Assembly (NCBI RefSeq): GCF_003576645.1
Contig: NC_044927.1
Coordinates: forward strand, 16,905,060-16,969,059
Origin: Ipomoea triloba
Lineage: Eukaryota; Streptophyta; Magnoliopsida; Solanales; Convolvulaceae
Direction of reading: 5' to 3'
Length of the DNA stretch: 64,000 bases
Of this stretch, positions 12,011 through 21,540 are shown piece after piece (the first letter of the stretch is position 1; each line of letters opens with the position of its first letter). Under the pieces are notes generated by a model. That model saw only the letters and a list, made by a program, of their open reading frames with translations, did not search any database and was not told the DNA's origin. A program made the translations under genes and the position numbers.

Positions 12011-13504
12011 TAATAATTGTCAATTAATTGGCCTGATTTCTTGCCAATTAGTAAGAAAATATTAATAACAGATTCCCGTGTAATATTTATTTTCTTTTTG
12101 TTCATAAAAATTTATTATTAATTTCCATATGATTAAAAAGTAATATAATTATAAAAATATAAATGTTGAATAAATTTTCAGTGAAATATTAATAAATTCA
12201 TTTTTTTTATAAATAATTAATATAATTATAATTATAATATAGTTTTCGGTTATATTTCCAGTAAAATATGAATATATTCATTTCCTTTTTCCTTCATATA
12301 TTCATTTCCATTTCCTTTTCCTTCATAATTTTTTGCTAATATTTCATTTGGTGGTTACTAATTTTTGCATAGGGAAAGTTGTGTTATATTTATAGTGAAT
12401 TTTTACTATTAATTTCCTTTTTCATTTCGTCTGATTCCTATGTCAATTAGTTACATTAGTAACATAATATTAATAACAGATTCCCATATGTAATATTTAT
12501 TTCCTTTTTCATTCGTAAAAAGATTTTAATATTCATTTCCATATAATTAATAAGTAATATAATTATAAAAATATAATTTCCAATGAAATATTAATATATT
12601 CATTTTCTTTTTCTTTCATAAATATTAATATGAATAATATAATTAAAATAATTTAATTGTCAAAATGAATTCAATTTTTTTTGTTCAATTTTCAATCAAA
12701 TATTAATATTAGTTTACTTTTTCAAATGGCCTAAATTCCGTGCCGTTTAATTTTCAGTTGATTATTTTTTAATATTCTTTTTTTGAACTATAATTATGGC
12801 CTAAATTCCGTGCCATTTAATTTCCAATTAAATATTTTTTTAATATTCTTTTTTTGAACTATAATTTCAACTTTGAACATGGTATGAATAAACGAATAAA
12901 ACAACTACATATTCAAAGTAATGTAAAACCATGAAATGTTAAGATTTAAACAAATTACACAAATTTAAAATTTGAAATCTTTAATGCCCAAAAACTTAAA
13001 ATGCCTATGATTTCAACAGGAAAATATTTTATTAATTGCTTCTCAACTTTCACGTACGTCTCTTAACAGATCTATTATCCTTTGCATCACATTGCTTATT
13101 AGGCTCCAAATATCTGCATTTGTAATTAAAGAATCAAAAGAGCCGGAAATATAAGATTTCAAATATAAAAGAATAGTTAAAAAATCAATTAAAAAAAATA
13201 GTTAATACTTAGAATAAAAGTTGTAGTTATTTGACAAATTAGCTTATCTTTTGACAATTGAAGCTACCAACAATTAACCATCGCGCTTGTGATTGCAAAA
13301 TATAAGAACCTGCAATGAATGTAACCAAAAAAATCAAAAAAAAAAAAAGATAAGATAAGAACAGTAAAAAAAAACAGTAAATATGTCACACTTTTATGGA
13401 GAATGGTGGTTCTTCCTATGTACATTGATGCTTTCACAAACAAAAACAACAGAACTAAGAGAGTATAAAATTGGTGGTGGTGGTTGGCTGGGTTTCTTCT
13501 TGTA

Positions 13505-13515
13505 TTTATAGCCAT
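13505..13515 (-). promoter_or_regulatory. TATA-like motif in Helitron cargo
   Basis: The minus strand has GGCTATAAATAC, followed by a CA/CT-rich stretch like a plant 5' leader and a short frame to 13264. It could be a captured promoter/first-exon fragment. No gene family was recognised in the 83-residue frame. Confidence 0.3.
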
Positions 13516-13789
13516 AAAAAGATAGAGGCAGAGCTATTATTGGTAATTGGTAATAATTGGTAATTCATTTGATTACCATTCATATGTTTTCACCATTATC
13601 GTAATAATTGGTAATTGGTAATAAATAAATGGAATTGTAAACAAATAGGTATTGGAATATAATATATATGGAATTCAATTATAATTAATAGAATTCCATA
13701 CAATTATAACTAATATATTTTTATATACTATTATATAGATATAGATATAGATATAGATTATTATTCTACCATAATAAATAAATAAATCT

Positions 13790-14090
13790 ATTCATAAACA
13801 TTTGTCAGTGGTATTACATTAATGCATGTATATGTATTAATCTATAAAATACAAATATACTATCATAATAATTAATTAGCATAAACAATTTTTAGTGGTA
13901 TTACATTAATGCACGTATATGTATTAATCTATAAAATATAAATATACTATCATAATAATTTTTTTTGTAAAAAATCGTAATAATTAATTACCATAAACAT
14001 TTTTCAGTGGTATTACATTAATGCACGTATATGTATTAATCTATAAAATACAAATATACTATCATAATAATTTTTTTTGATAAAATACTA
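13790..14090. repeat. About 85-105-bp tandem repeat in the Helitron, 3 units
   Basis: A unit beginning near CAGTGGTATTACATTAATGC is repeated at about 13807, 13893 and 14007, with (TA)-rich spacers of varying length. Confidence 0.7.
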
Positions 14091-14754
14091 TCATAATAAT
14101 TAGCATAATTACTAATAAGGAATTACCATAATTACTAATAACTAATTACCAATCTATACTATATATAATATATTATGATTACCATAATTACTAATATTAT
14201 GATAGAATAATATTAATTAATTATAATTAGAATAATAATTACCATATTACTAAAATGCCCCTACGTTTGGGCGGGAAATTTTTGAGGAGGATAATGCTTT
14301 TATATATAGTATAGATAGATACGTATAAGCCAAATAAATAAATAAATAAATAAAACATATACACATAATATACACAAAATATCCGTACTAAAATTTTATA
14401 ACAAAATAATTAATTTACAATTCTTTTTCGTATATACTTATCAAGTAAAATTATTTCTATTTATTTATTATATATACTACACACCACCCAATAATCACAT
14501 ACAATCAAAAATTTTCATTTAAATTAGTACACCGGTAGAAAAATAATTATGCATAACACATGATCATTTCACATAGGAATCATACTCCACCAACCACAAT
14601 TTATAAACAACAAATACTAAATTTTTCGGGCAAAATATGGAGGATATAACTTACTTACAAGCATATAAATTTTATAACTTAAAAATGCAAATTTCACAGA
14701 GTAGAATAAATAAGTGTACATAAACACTTACCCATAGATATGATACCCTCAAAA

Positions 14755-15121
14755 TTCACATCAAAGCCTACTCTTGATCCCACGCTAATCCACCTTTTGG
14801 AATGAAAGATTAAAGCCTCAACACTCTTCACCCATGATGGAGATTTTTTTTTTTTTTTAGAACTGATTCGGCCAAAGGAGAGGTGGAGAAGGAGAGAGAA
14901 GAATTTTTTATTTTCTTTGATAGTCTCGGCCAAAATGAGAGGAAGGGAGATGATATATTTAGCCAATAAATTCTTAGCCAATCATAATTAAAACTAATAA
15001 GAAATAATTATGGCTAATTGATAAATCATAACATAGGATAGGAGGATTTTGTGGGATATTATCCTAACATTTGACCACATGGTATAATGTACCTAGACCC
15101 CTTTAAATCCACATCCATACT
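14755..15121. repeat. Gypsy LTR segment duplicated on the other side of the copia element
   Basis: This segment directly precedes the copia element at 15122 and recurs, at about 95% identity, at 18568-18935 directly after it. A simple insertion would duplicate only 5 bp. Confidence 0.8.
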
Positions 15122-15552
15122 TGTTAGGAATATAGCGGAATAATGTGGAAGCGAATAATCAAAAATTGAGAATTATAGAAGTTAAATAATAGGAAAAATA
15201 TATAAATGACTAATGAACTACCAAATTGGGAATATGGAAATATATATATATATATATTGACTTCTCAAATTGAGAAATACAAATGAATAATAATATATAT
15301 ATATTGTACGTGAGAAGGAAAAGAAGATGAATTAATATATTGAATTGATGGTGCATTTTACAAAGCTAAACTATGTCCTTTTTATACTAATGAAATGAGA
15401 GACAAAGAAGGGCAAATGCAAGAAGGTGAGAAGAAGACGGAGATCGTGTAAGGAATGCATGCCACTTGGGAGGGAAACGACAATCTCGGCAATGCAACGT
15501 GAGTGATGGACAAATGGCTAATTTGAGCCACACAATATATTATGCTCTAACA
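15122..15552 (-). repeat. 3' LTR of the RT-less copia element
   Basis: TGTTAGGAATATAGCGG ... CTCTAACA on the plus strand. On the minus strand it is preceded by the purine-rich AAGGTGGAGATTG (PPT, 15553-15566). Confidence 0.92.
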
Positions 15553-15621
15553 ATCTCCACCTTGGATCAAATTTGTTGTAGAACAACTGGAGCAGTTGAC
15601 TTAACTCAAACATTGTTTGAA

Positions 15622-18096
15622 TTAGTAATTGGAAGAGGCTTGATAAGCAACCAGCCACTTGGACGAGTTGACACAGGAAATAGCCTCAAAATAGCGGGAT
15701 GGATCACCATCAAACTCCTGTGCAACTGAAAGTGCGTAAGCAACCAAGTGGATTTCATCATCACTAGTAGCATACCTAGCAGGTTTTTTAATTGTCCTCC
15801 TAGGACAGTCTTGAGCAATAGAATACTCTCGTTGTTGCTCGACGAGAGGCGCAGTACTAGTAGATGCATCATCGTTAGTATTACCATCAGTGGTAGTAAT
15901 ACTATTCATAGGCCTGAACTCAAACTCCACCTTCTCTCCAGTACTCTGCGTATCATCTGTACTGGGAATAACACGATCTTTTCCAGAAGAAAGTAGTGCA
16001 TTTTCATCGAAAGTGATATCTCGACTTAGAATGATCTTATGAGAATCAGGAGACCATAGACGATATCCTTTTGACTTAGAAACATAACCAAGGAAAATGC
16101 ATTTGATAGCTCTCGGGTTTAATTTACCCGTATTGGAATGAGCATATGCAGGACATCCAAAAACTCTTAACATAGAGTAGTCAACAGGATTACCTGACCA
16201 AATTTCTTCTGGAATTTTGAAATCGAGGGATGAATGTAGAGACCTATTTACCAAATAGGATGCAGTAGAAACGGCCTCGGCCCAAAAATCACGCCGCTTC
16301 CATAACCCAGCATTAGAGAGCATACAACGAGCTCTCTCTAACAGAGTCCTGTTCATACGTTCGGCAACACCATTCTGCTGGGGTTTTCCAGGTAAGGTCT
16401 TGTGCCTGGAAATTCCTTGTGCTGCATAGAACTCAGTGAAATCTCTCTCACAGAACTCCAAGCCATTGTCTGTCCTGAGCTTCTTGACCTTTTTTCCTGT
16501 CTGAGTCTCAACGAGAACTTTCCACTTTTTAAAAATAGAAAATGCCTGGTTTTTATGTTTCAGGAAATAGACCCAAACTTTACGAGAAAAGTCATCAATA
16601 ATAGACATAAAATATCTACAGCCTCCCATAGACTGGAATTTAGTCGGTCCCCATAAATCGGAATGTATATATTCCAATACATCTTTGGTACGGTGTGTAG
16701 CAGTAGAGAAACTAACCCTTTTTTGTTTCCCAAAAATACAATGCTCACAAAATTGTAATTTACCCGTACTTGAACCGAGGAGGCCTTTCTTGCTCAGGAT
16801 ATGCATGCCTTTCTCACTCATATGCCCCAGACGCATATGCCATAGTTGAGTGAGATCAGCATCAGACACCGATGAGGATACCGCAACTGAACCTGTCACT
16901 GTACTGCCGTGCAACACGTACAAGCTTCCAGAACGAGAAGCTTTCATAAGAACAAGAGAGCCTTTAATAACTTTCAGAACTCCACCTTCAGCTGTGTACT
17001 TGCACCCCAGAGATTCCAAGGTGCCTAATGAAATCAGATTGCGTTTCAAATCAGGAATATACCGAACATTGGTAAAAGTCCTGATAACGTTATCATGAGT
17101 TTTGATATGAACACTTCCAATTCCACTAACCTTGCATTGGGCATCATTACCCATCAAGACAACTCCACCATCAACTGGTTCCAGAGAGATGAACCAGTCT
17201 TTGTGTGGACACATGTGGAATGTAAAACCAGAGTCCAGAATCCACTCAGTGTCGCTCCGTGTGTCACCGGAGCTAACAGATAACATAACATCGCCTTCTG
17301 AATCACTCTCAACAACACTAGCTTCAGCGGACTTCTTTTCTCTCTCTTGCTTGTTCTTCAACTTGAAGCATTCAGTCACATCATGACCATGCTTCTTGCT
17401 GTACTTACAGGATTTGTTGGACTTACGTCCTTTGGACTTGGATCTAGATTTTTTATTGCTACTCCCTATTTCAAGTGAACGACCCCTAACAGTCAAGCCT
17501 TCACCTTTGTCCTCAGACTTAGTTTCTAAGTCAAATTTTTCTTTGGACAATAGGTTTGACTTAACACTGTCGAAAGTTAGGACATCAAGACTATTACCAT
17601 ACAGCATAATTTCTTTGAAATGCTTGTATGATGTAGGGAGAGAAACAAGCAATAAAATAGCACGATCCTCATCGTCAATTACGACATCAATATTTTCCAA
17701 GTCCAGTAAAATAGAATTGAATTCATCCAAATGAGACTGAATTGAAGTACCTTCCGTCATACGGATTGTGTACAGCCGCTCCTTCAGGCGCAACTTGTTC
17801 GCCAGAGATTTGTCCATGTAGAGCGAATCAAGCTCGTCCCATAAATCTGACGCAGTCTTCTCACCTATCACCTCACGTAGAACTGATTTAGACAGACACA
17901 ATTGAATGGTTGAGTGTGCCTTGTCGTCCAAATCTTCCCAATCTTCATCTGTCATTGTAGTCGGTTTCTTCTTCTTCCCAGCTAGCGCTTTTTTCAAACT
18001 ATTCTGGGTTAGAACGGCTTCCATCTGAACCTTCCAGATAGAAAAGCTAATTTTCCCGTCGAACTTCTCGATATCGAACTTGGTAACAGTCGACAT
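15622..18096 (-). CDS. Copia Gag-protease-integrase polyprotein, RT/RNase H deleted
   Basis: An ATG 25 nt from the PBS opens 824 codons. Gag occupies about residues 1-230. A zinc knuckle at about 230-245 has the second Cys replaced by Ser (CKYS...H....C). The protease site is at about 285, with the catalytic Asp kept (WILDSGFTFHM), although the residue after DSG, usually small, is Phe. The GAG-pre-integrase HHCC motif is near 415-460. The integrase core has all three acidic residues (HSDLWG, RTDNG, NGVAERMN). The frame ends soon after the integrase C-terminal region with ...AYQASSNY and a stop. Copia polyproteins normally run about 500 residues further into RT and RNase H. The open frame and near-identical LTRs suggest a recent origin by internal deletion. 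Gag, protease and integrase could be made, but reverse transcription must be supplied in trans. Confidence 0.9.
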   Translation of the reverse strand: MSTVTKFDIEKFDGKISFSIWKVQMEAVLTQNSLKKALAGKKKKPTTMTDEDWEDLDDKAHSTIQLCLSKSVLREVIGEKTASDLWDELDSLYMDKSLANKLRLKERLYTIRMTEGTSIQSHLDEFNSILLDLENIDVVIDDEDRAILLLVSLPTSYKHFKEIMLYGNSLDVLTFDSVKSNLLSKEKFDLETKSEDKGEGLTVRGRSLEIGSSNKKSRSKSKGRKSNKSCKYSKKHGHDVTECFKLKNKQEREKKSAEASVVESDSEGDVMLSVSSGDTRSDTEWILDSGFTFHMCPHKDWFISLEPVDGGVVLMGNDAQCKVSGIGSVHIKTHDNVIRTFTNVRYIPDLKRNLISLGTLESLGCKYTAEGGVLKVIKGSLVLMKASRSGSLYVLHGSTVTGSVAVSSSVSDADLTQLWHMRLGHMSEKGMHILSKKGLLGSSTGKLQFCEHCIFGKQKRVSFSTATHRTKDVLEYIHSDLWGPTKFQSMGGCRYFMSIIDDFSRKVWVYFLKHKNQAFSIFKKWKVLVETQTGKKVKKLRTDNGLEFCERDFTEFYAAQGISRHKTLPGKPQQNGVAERMNRTLLERARCMLSNAGLWKRRDFWAEAVSTASYLVNRSLHSSLDFKIPEEIWSGNPVDYSMLRVFGCPAYAHSNTGKLNPRAIKCIFLGYVSKSKGYRLWSPDSHKIILSRDITFDENALLSSGKDRVIPSTDDTQSTGEKVEFEFRPMNSITTTDGNTNDDASTSTAPLVEQQREYSIAQDCPRRTIKKPARYATSDDEIHLVAYALSVAQEFDGDPSRYFEAISCVNSSKWLVAYQASSNY

Positions 18097-18120
18097 CTTT
18101 GAACATAATTCTCAATTAAA

Positions 18121-18134
18121 CCGCTCTGATACCA
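18121..18134 (-). promoter_or_regulatory. PBS of the copia element
   Basis: The minus strand reads TGGTATCAGAGCGG two bases from the 5' LTR. It matches the initiator tRNA-Met 3' end. Confidence 0.93.
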
Positions 18135-18136
18135 CT

Positions 18137-18567
18137 TGTTAGGAATATAGCGGAATAATGTGGAAGCGAATAATCGAAAATTGAGAATTATAGAAGTTAA
18201 ATAATAGGAAAAATATATAAATGACTAATGAACTACCAAATTGGGAATATGGAAATATATATATATATATATTGACTTCTCAAATTGAGAAATACAAATG
18301 AATAATAATATATATATATTGTACATGAGAAGGAAAAGAAGATGAATTAATATATTGAATTGATGGTGCATTTTACAAAGCTAAACTATGTCCTTTTTAT
18401 ACTAATGAAATGAGAGACAAAGAAGGGCAAATGCAAGAAGGTGAGAAGAAGACGGAGATCGTGTAAGGAATGCATGCCACTTGGGAGGGAAACGACAATC
18501 TCGGCAATGCAGCGTGAGTGATGGACAAATGGCTAATTTGAGCCACACAATATATTATGCTCTAACA
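18137..18567 (-). repeat. 5' LTR of the RT-less copia element
   Basis: Same length (431 bp) as the left LTR, with about three substitutions. Confidence 0.92.
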
Positions 18568-19139
18568 ATATATCAAAGCCTACTCTTGATCCCATGCTAA
18601 TCCACCTTTTGGAATGAAAGATTAAAGCCTCAACACTCTTCACCCATGATGGAGATTTTTTTTTTTTTAGAACTGATTCAACCAAAGGAGAGGAGGAGAA
18701 TGAGAGAGAAGAATTTTTTTTTTCTTTGATAGTCTCGGCCAAAATGAGAGGAAGGGAGATGATATATTTAGCCGATAAATTCTTAGCCAATCATAATTAA
18801 AACTAATAAGAAATAATTATGGCTAATTGATAAATCATAACATAGGATAGGAGGATTTTGTGGGATATTATCCTAACATTTGACCACATGGTATAATGTA
18901 CCTAGACCCCTTTAAATCCACATCCATACTAATTTCATAATAAATAATATATACATATATCACAATAGATAATTATGCAAAGCTGATCATATCCATATAT
19001 AACGTACCTATATAATATATATATCTTTAATTATAAATCTTCCTCTTACTAATCTTAATTATCCAAATTATACTTAGCATATATATATATATATGTACCG
19101 TACAGTATATATAGTATATTATATATATGTACATACCAA

Positions 19140-19186
<47 letters not shown>

Positions 19187-19443
19187 TAACAATAACAATA
19201 ACAATAACAATAACAATAGTCTTCATAAAACTATCCCAAAGAATTTAAAACATCATATTAAATAATTATACCATAAAATAGTTTATCAATATACTAATTT
19301 AACATTGGACAAGAATGGAGATAAGAAACTTGAAATAGGTTGATGATAAAGGCTTTGAAATCTAAAAAGAGGTATTAGAGTTCAAATCTCCATGTTATCA
19401 ATACTTATTTTCCTTATTCCTTATTGTAAATCGAGGTATCACA
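18568..19443 (-). repeat. Right-hand remainder of the gypsy 5' LTR
   Basis: It begins with a repeat of 14755-15121. In places it is closer to the other LTR (7003-7380) than to 14755-15121, for example ATTCAACCAAAGGAGAGG. It then runs to the LTR terminus GGTATCACA. Confidence 0.75.
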
Positions 19444-20425
19444 TTCACAAAAGGGCAAGTTCAGAAAATCTTATTTCGAATCAAAGATGGAGAGCACATA
19501 TTGCTTGTTCAAATATATGTGGATGACATTATATTTTATATTTGAGAAGTTCTCTAAACTCATTCAAGGAATGACATTATATTTGGGAGCGTTGACTCGA
19601 CTCTATGTGATAAGTTCTCTAAACTCATGCAAGGAAAATTTGAGATGAGCATGATGAGAGAATTGAATTCCTTTCTCGTCCTCCAAGTTAAGCAAGGACG
19701 AGAATACCTCGTTGCGAATGGACATTGACAACAACGGTAATGAAGTCAATCAAACCAAATATCGAGGCATTATTGGTTCACTATTATACTTAATAGCAAG
19801 TAGGCCCGATATATCTTTTGTTGTTGGAGTATGTGTTCGTTTTCAAGCAAATCCTAAAGAGAGTCATTTAAGTGCAGCCAAAAAGATTCTAAGATACCTT
19901 AAGGGAACACAAAGTGTTGGACTTTAGTACCCGAGGAATGGATCATTTGATCTCATTGGTTATTCAGATGCAGACTTCGTTGGATGCAAAATTGATAGGA
20001 TGAGTACTTCTGGGACATGCCAATTCTTAGGGGGAAGGCTTGTCTCATGGTTCAGCAAGAAGTAGAACTCTATAGCAACCACGAGTACTGCGGAAGCCGA
20101 GTACATAGCGGCTGGAAGCTGTTGTGCCCAAATACTTTGGATGGTTCAACAACTCAAGGATTATGGTATATCAGCACGAGAAGTAAGCATTATGTGTGAC
20201 AACACAAGTGCTATTGCAATAACCCATAACCCAGTGCTTCATTCGAGGACTAAGCACATTGATATCAAATACCATTTTATTAGAGATCATGTCGAGAATA
20301 AGGAAATCAAATTGGAGTATGTTAACAAAGATGATCGAGTCGTTGATATCCTCACAAAACCACTTAATGAGGGAAGATTTTCCACTCTTAGACATGAACT
20401 CGGGATGATAGAATTAAACTGATCT
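19444..20425 (+). pseudogene. Copia RT C-terminus and RNase H, decayed
   Basis: The fragment starts abruptly at the gypsy LTR end with the RT palm motif (YVDDI near 19515, then stops). The thumb follows at 19712-19927 (SRPDISFVVGVC ... SAAKKILRYLKGT). RNase H motifs are spread over 19930-20422 (sDAD near 19970, a degraded AEAEY-type segment near 20090, CDNTSAI near 20200, TKHIDIKYHFIRDHV near 20255). Several stops and at least two frameshifts break it. It ends with a natural-looking stop at 20420. The missing 5' part lies, if anywhere, left of the window, split off by the gypsy-type insertion. Confidence 0.88.
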
Positions 20426-21540
20426 GAAGAGACGTTTCAATCATCCTTTTGCGTGAAGCAATAAATGAATCTGTATGTTTCAGTGTTCACGGACATTTAA
20501 GGGAGCTGAAACCGAAGCATTTTTGGATGGTAGCAACTGATGAGTTATTTCAAGAGCAAAGCAACCAATCAGATGCCCCTAACACTACCTATAAATAAGA
20601 GCACTTGGAGAATGAGGAAATCATCCCTAACCTCATCTTTTAGTGTTTCTTTGTTTCTTGGGTTGTTTGCAGTTGGAGAAAGGGAAAGGAAAGTCTTCAG
20701 GGGACCAACCTCCAAATAAGAGGTTTTCGTGGAGAATATGGAACAAGACAAGCAAAGAGGCCAATGACAAGCTGCGAGCCTCGAGGAGTCAGCCTCTCCT
20801 AGGGGACACATCTGACTGCCATGTTGACCTCTCATCGGAGGAAGAGGAGACACCTCCTCAACCTGTTCCCTCCTTGCCTAGCTTCTACTCTACTAGATTA
20901 GCTCCACCTGACCAGTCTCAAGTCCCCCCATCACATCTCTGTGTCAACCAGGGCAACTAGTCAGATATTCAAAGATGGTTCAATGAGAATCATGTTGAGG
21001 AACGAGGACTAACTCCTCCACCCCGAGAACTTCATCTGAGCCAAAGAGACGTGGACATAGCTCATCAACCTCGTGTTGAGGACTACGACGAGGACTATCT
21101 TAGGTACCTTCAGGAGTTACCCGAAGAGGAAGATGAAGAACACCACATCTCTTCCATTTAAGAAAACGAACCAGAAGAGCCTCGTTACACTCCTCGGGCT
21201 CCTAATCAGTACAGTGATACCAGAGAATGGTATTGTTTTCACGAGGAATTAGCCCTCAGTGCTCAACCTGTTCAAAGTCCTCCTACTCTAGAGAACAGCC
21301 AAGGTCAAAGCCTGCTTTCAACTGCAAATAGCAAATCTGCAAAGGCTAGGGCAAAGGGAAGGGAAAGGCAAGGAAGTAACTTTATTCCTCAAGGTGGAAG
21401 TTCTCTTAGGGCTCTAGGATCTGATGAATGTCTATGTCTTCTGTTTGTCTACCTATGTACTTGCTATCAATGATGAATAATAACTATCTTTTCTAGTTTG
21501 TTGATCGACTTGTCTACTTACGCGGGAACTGAATATTATA
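20426..21540 (+). other. Downstream part of the first copia relic: TATA-containing, with a broken acidic ORF
   Basis: A TATA-like motif (CCTATAAATAAG, near 20588) is followed by a frame 20643-21420 interrupted by stops near 20958 and 21160. The encoded peptide is Pro/Glu/Ser-rich with DYDEDYLRYLQELPEEE in the middle. I do not recognise it. It could be LTR sequence plus the extra ORF seen after pol in SIRE-type copia elements; this is a guess from position. Confidence 0.35.

Larger units (their letters stand above)
10326..14319 (-). mobile_element. Non-autonomous Helitron, 3,994 bp
   Basis: On the minus strand the insert starts TCTATCTATACTATAT and ends CGAAAATATTAG. A hairpin CCGTGC-AAC-GCACGG (10339-10353) lies 13 nt before the 3' end. 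The sister LTR gives the empty site: the insert lies exactly between A and T and there is no target duplication. A 5' TC, 3' hairpin, terminal TTAG (a variant of CTAG) and A|T insertion are diagnostic of Helitrons. No Rep/helicase frame is present. The interior is AT-rich and carries two tandem arrays and one promoter-like segment. Confidence 0.88.
15122..18567 (-). mobile_element. Young Ty1/copia element lacking reverse transcriptase and RNase H
   Basis: The LTRs of 431 bp at 15122-15552 and 18137-18567 differ at about three positions. The PBS is at 18121-18134 and the PPT touches the left LTR. The interior is only 2,584 bp: gag, protease and integrase are in one open frame of 824 codons, which ends where RT should begin. 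No RT or RNase H is found. The flanking pentamers (ATACT left, ATATC right) do not match convincingly as a TSD, and a 367-bp LTR segment is duplicated around the element. Confidence 0.92.
5610..19443 (-). mobile_element. Ty3/gypsy-type element with about 2.8-kb LTRs and a 570-bp interior, heavily nested
   Basis: The 3' LTR fragment is 5610-7913, the interior 7914-8483 and the 5' LTR 8484-19443 (with insertions). The LTR reads TGTAACACCC on the plus strand at 8484. The other end is GGTATCACA at 7913 and 19443. A tRNA-iMet PBS (8469-8480) touches the 5' LTR. A polypurine tract with a preceding GTTTCGGGGACGAAAT motif on the minus strand touches the 3' LTR; that pair is typical of the end of chromovirus (Tekay/Del-like) pol and the start of its LTR. 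No gag-pol remains, so the element is a large-LTR derivative with a gutted interior. Its left part lies beyond the element at 1-5609, outside the window. Confidence 0.75.
8484..19443 (-). repeat. 5' LTR of the gypsy-type element, interrupted by three insertions
   Basis: Pieces 8484-9524, 9964-10325, 14320-15121 and 18568-19443 align in order with the sister LTR. The last piece restarts about 360 bp back, so 14755-15121 and 18568-18935 are duplicates of one another. Confidence 0.75.
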
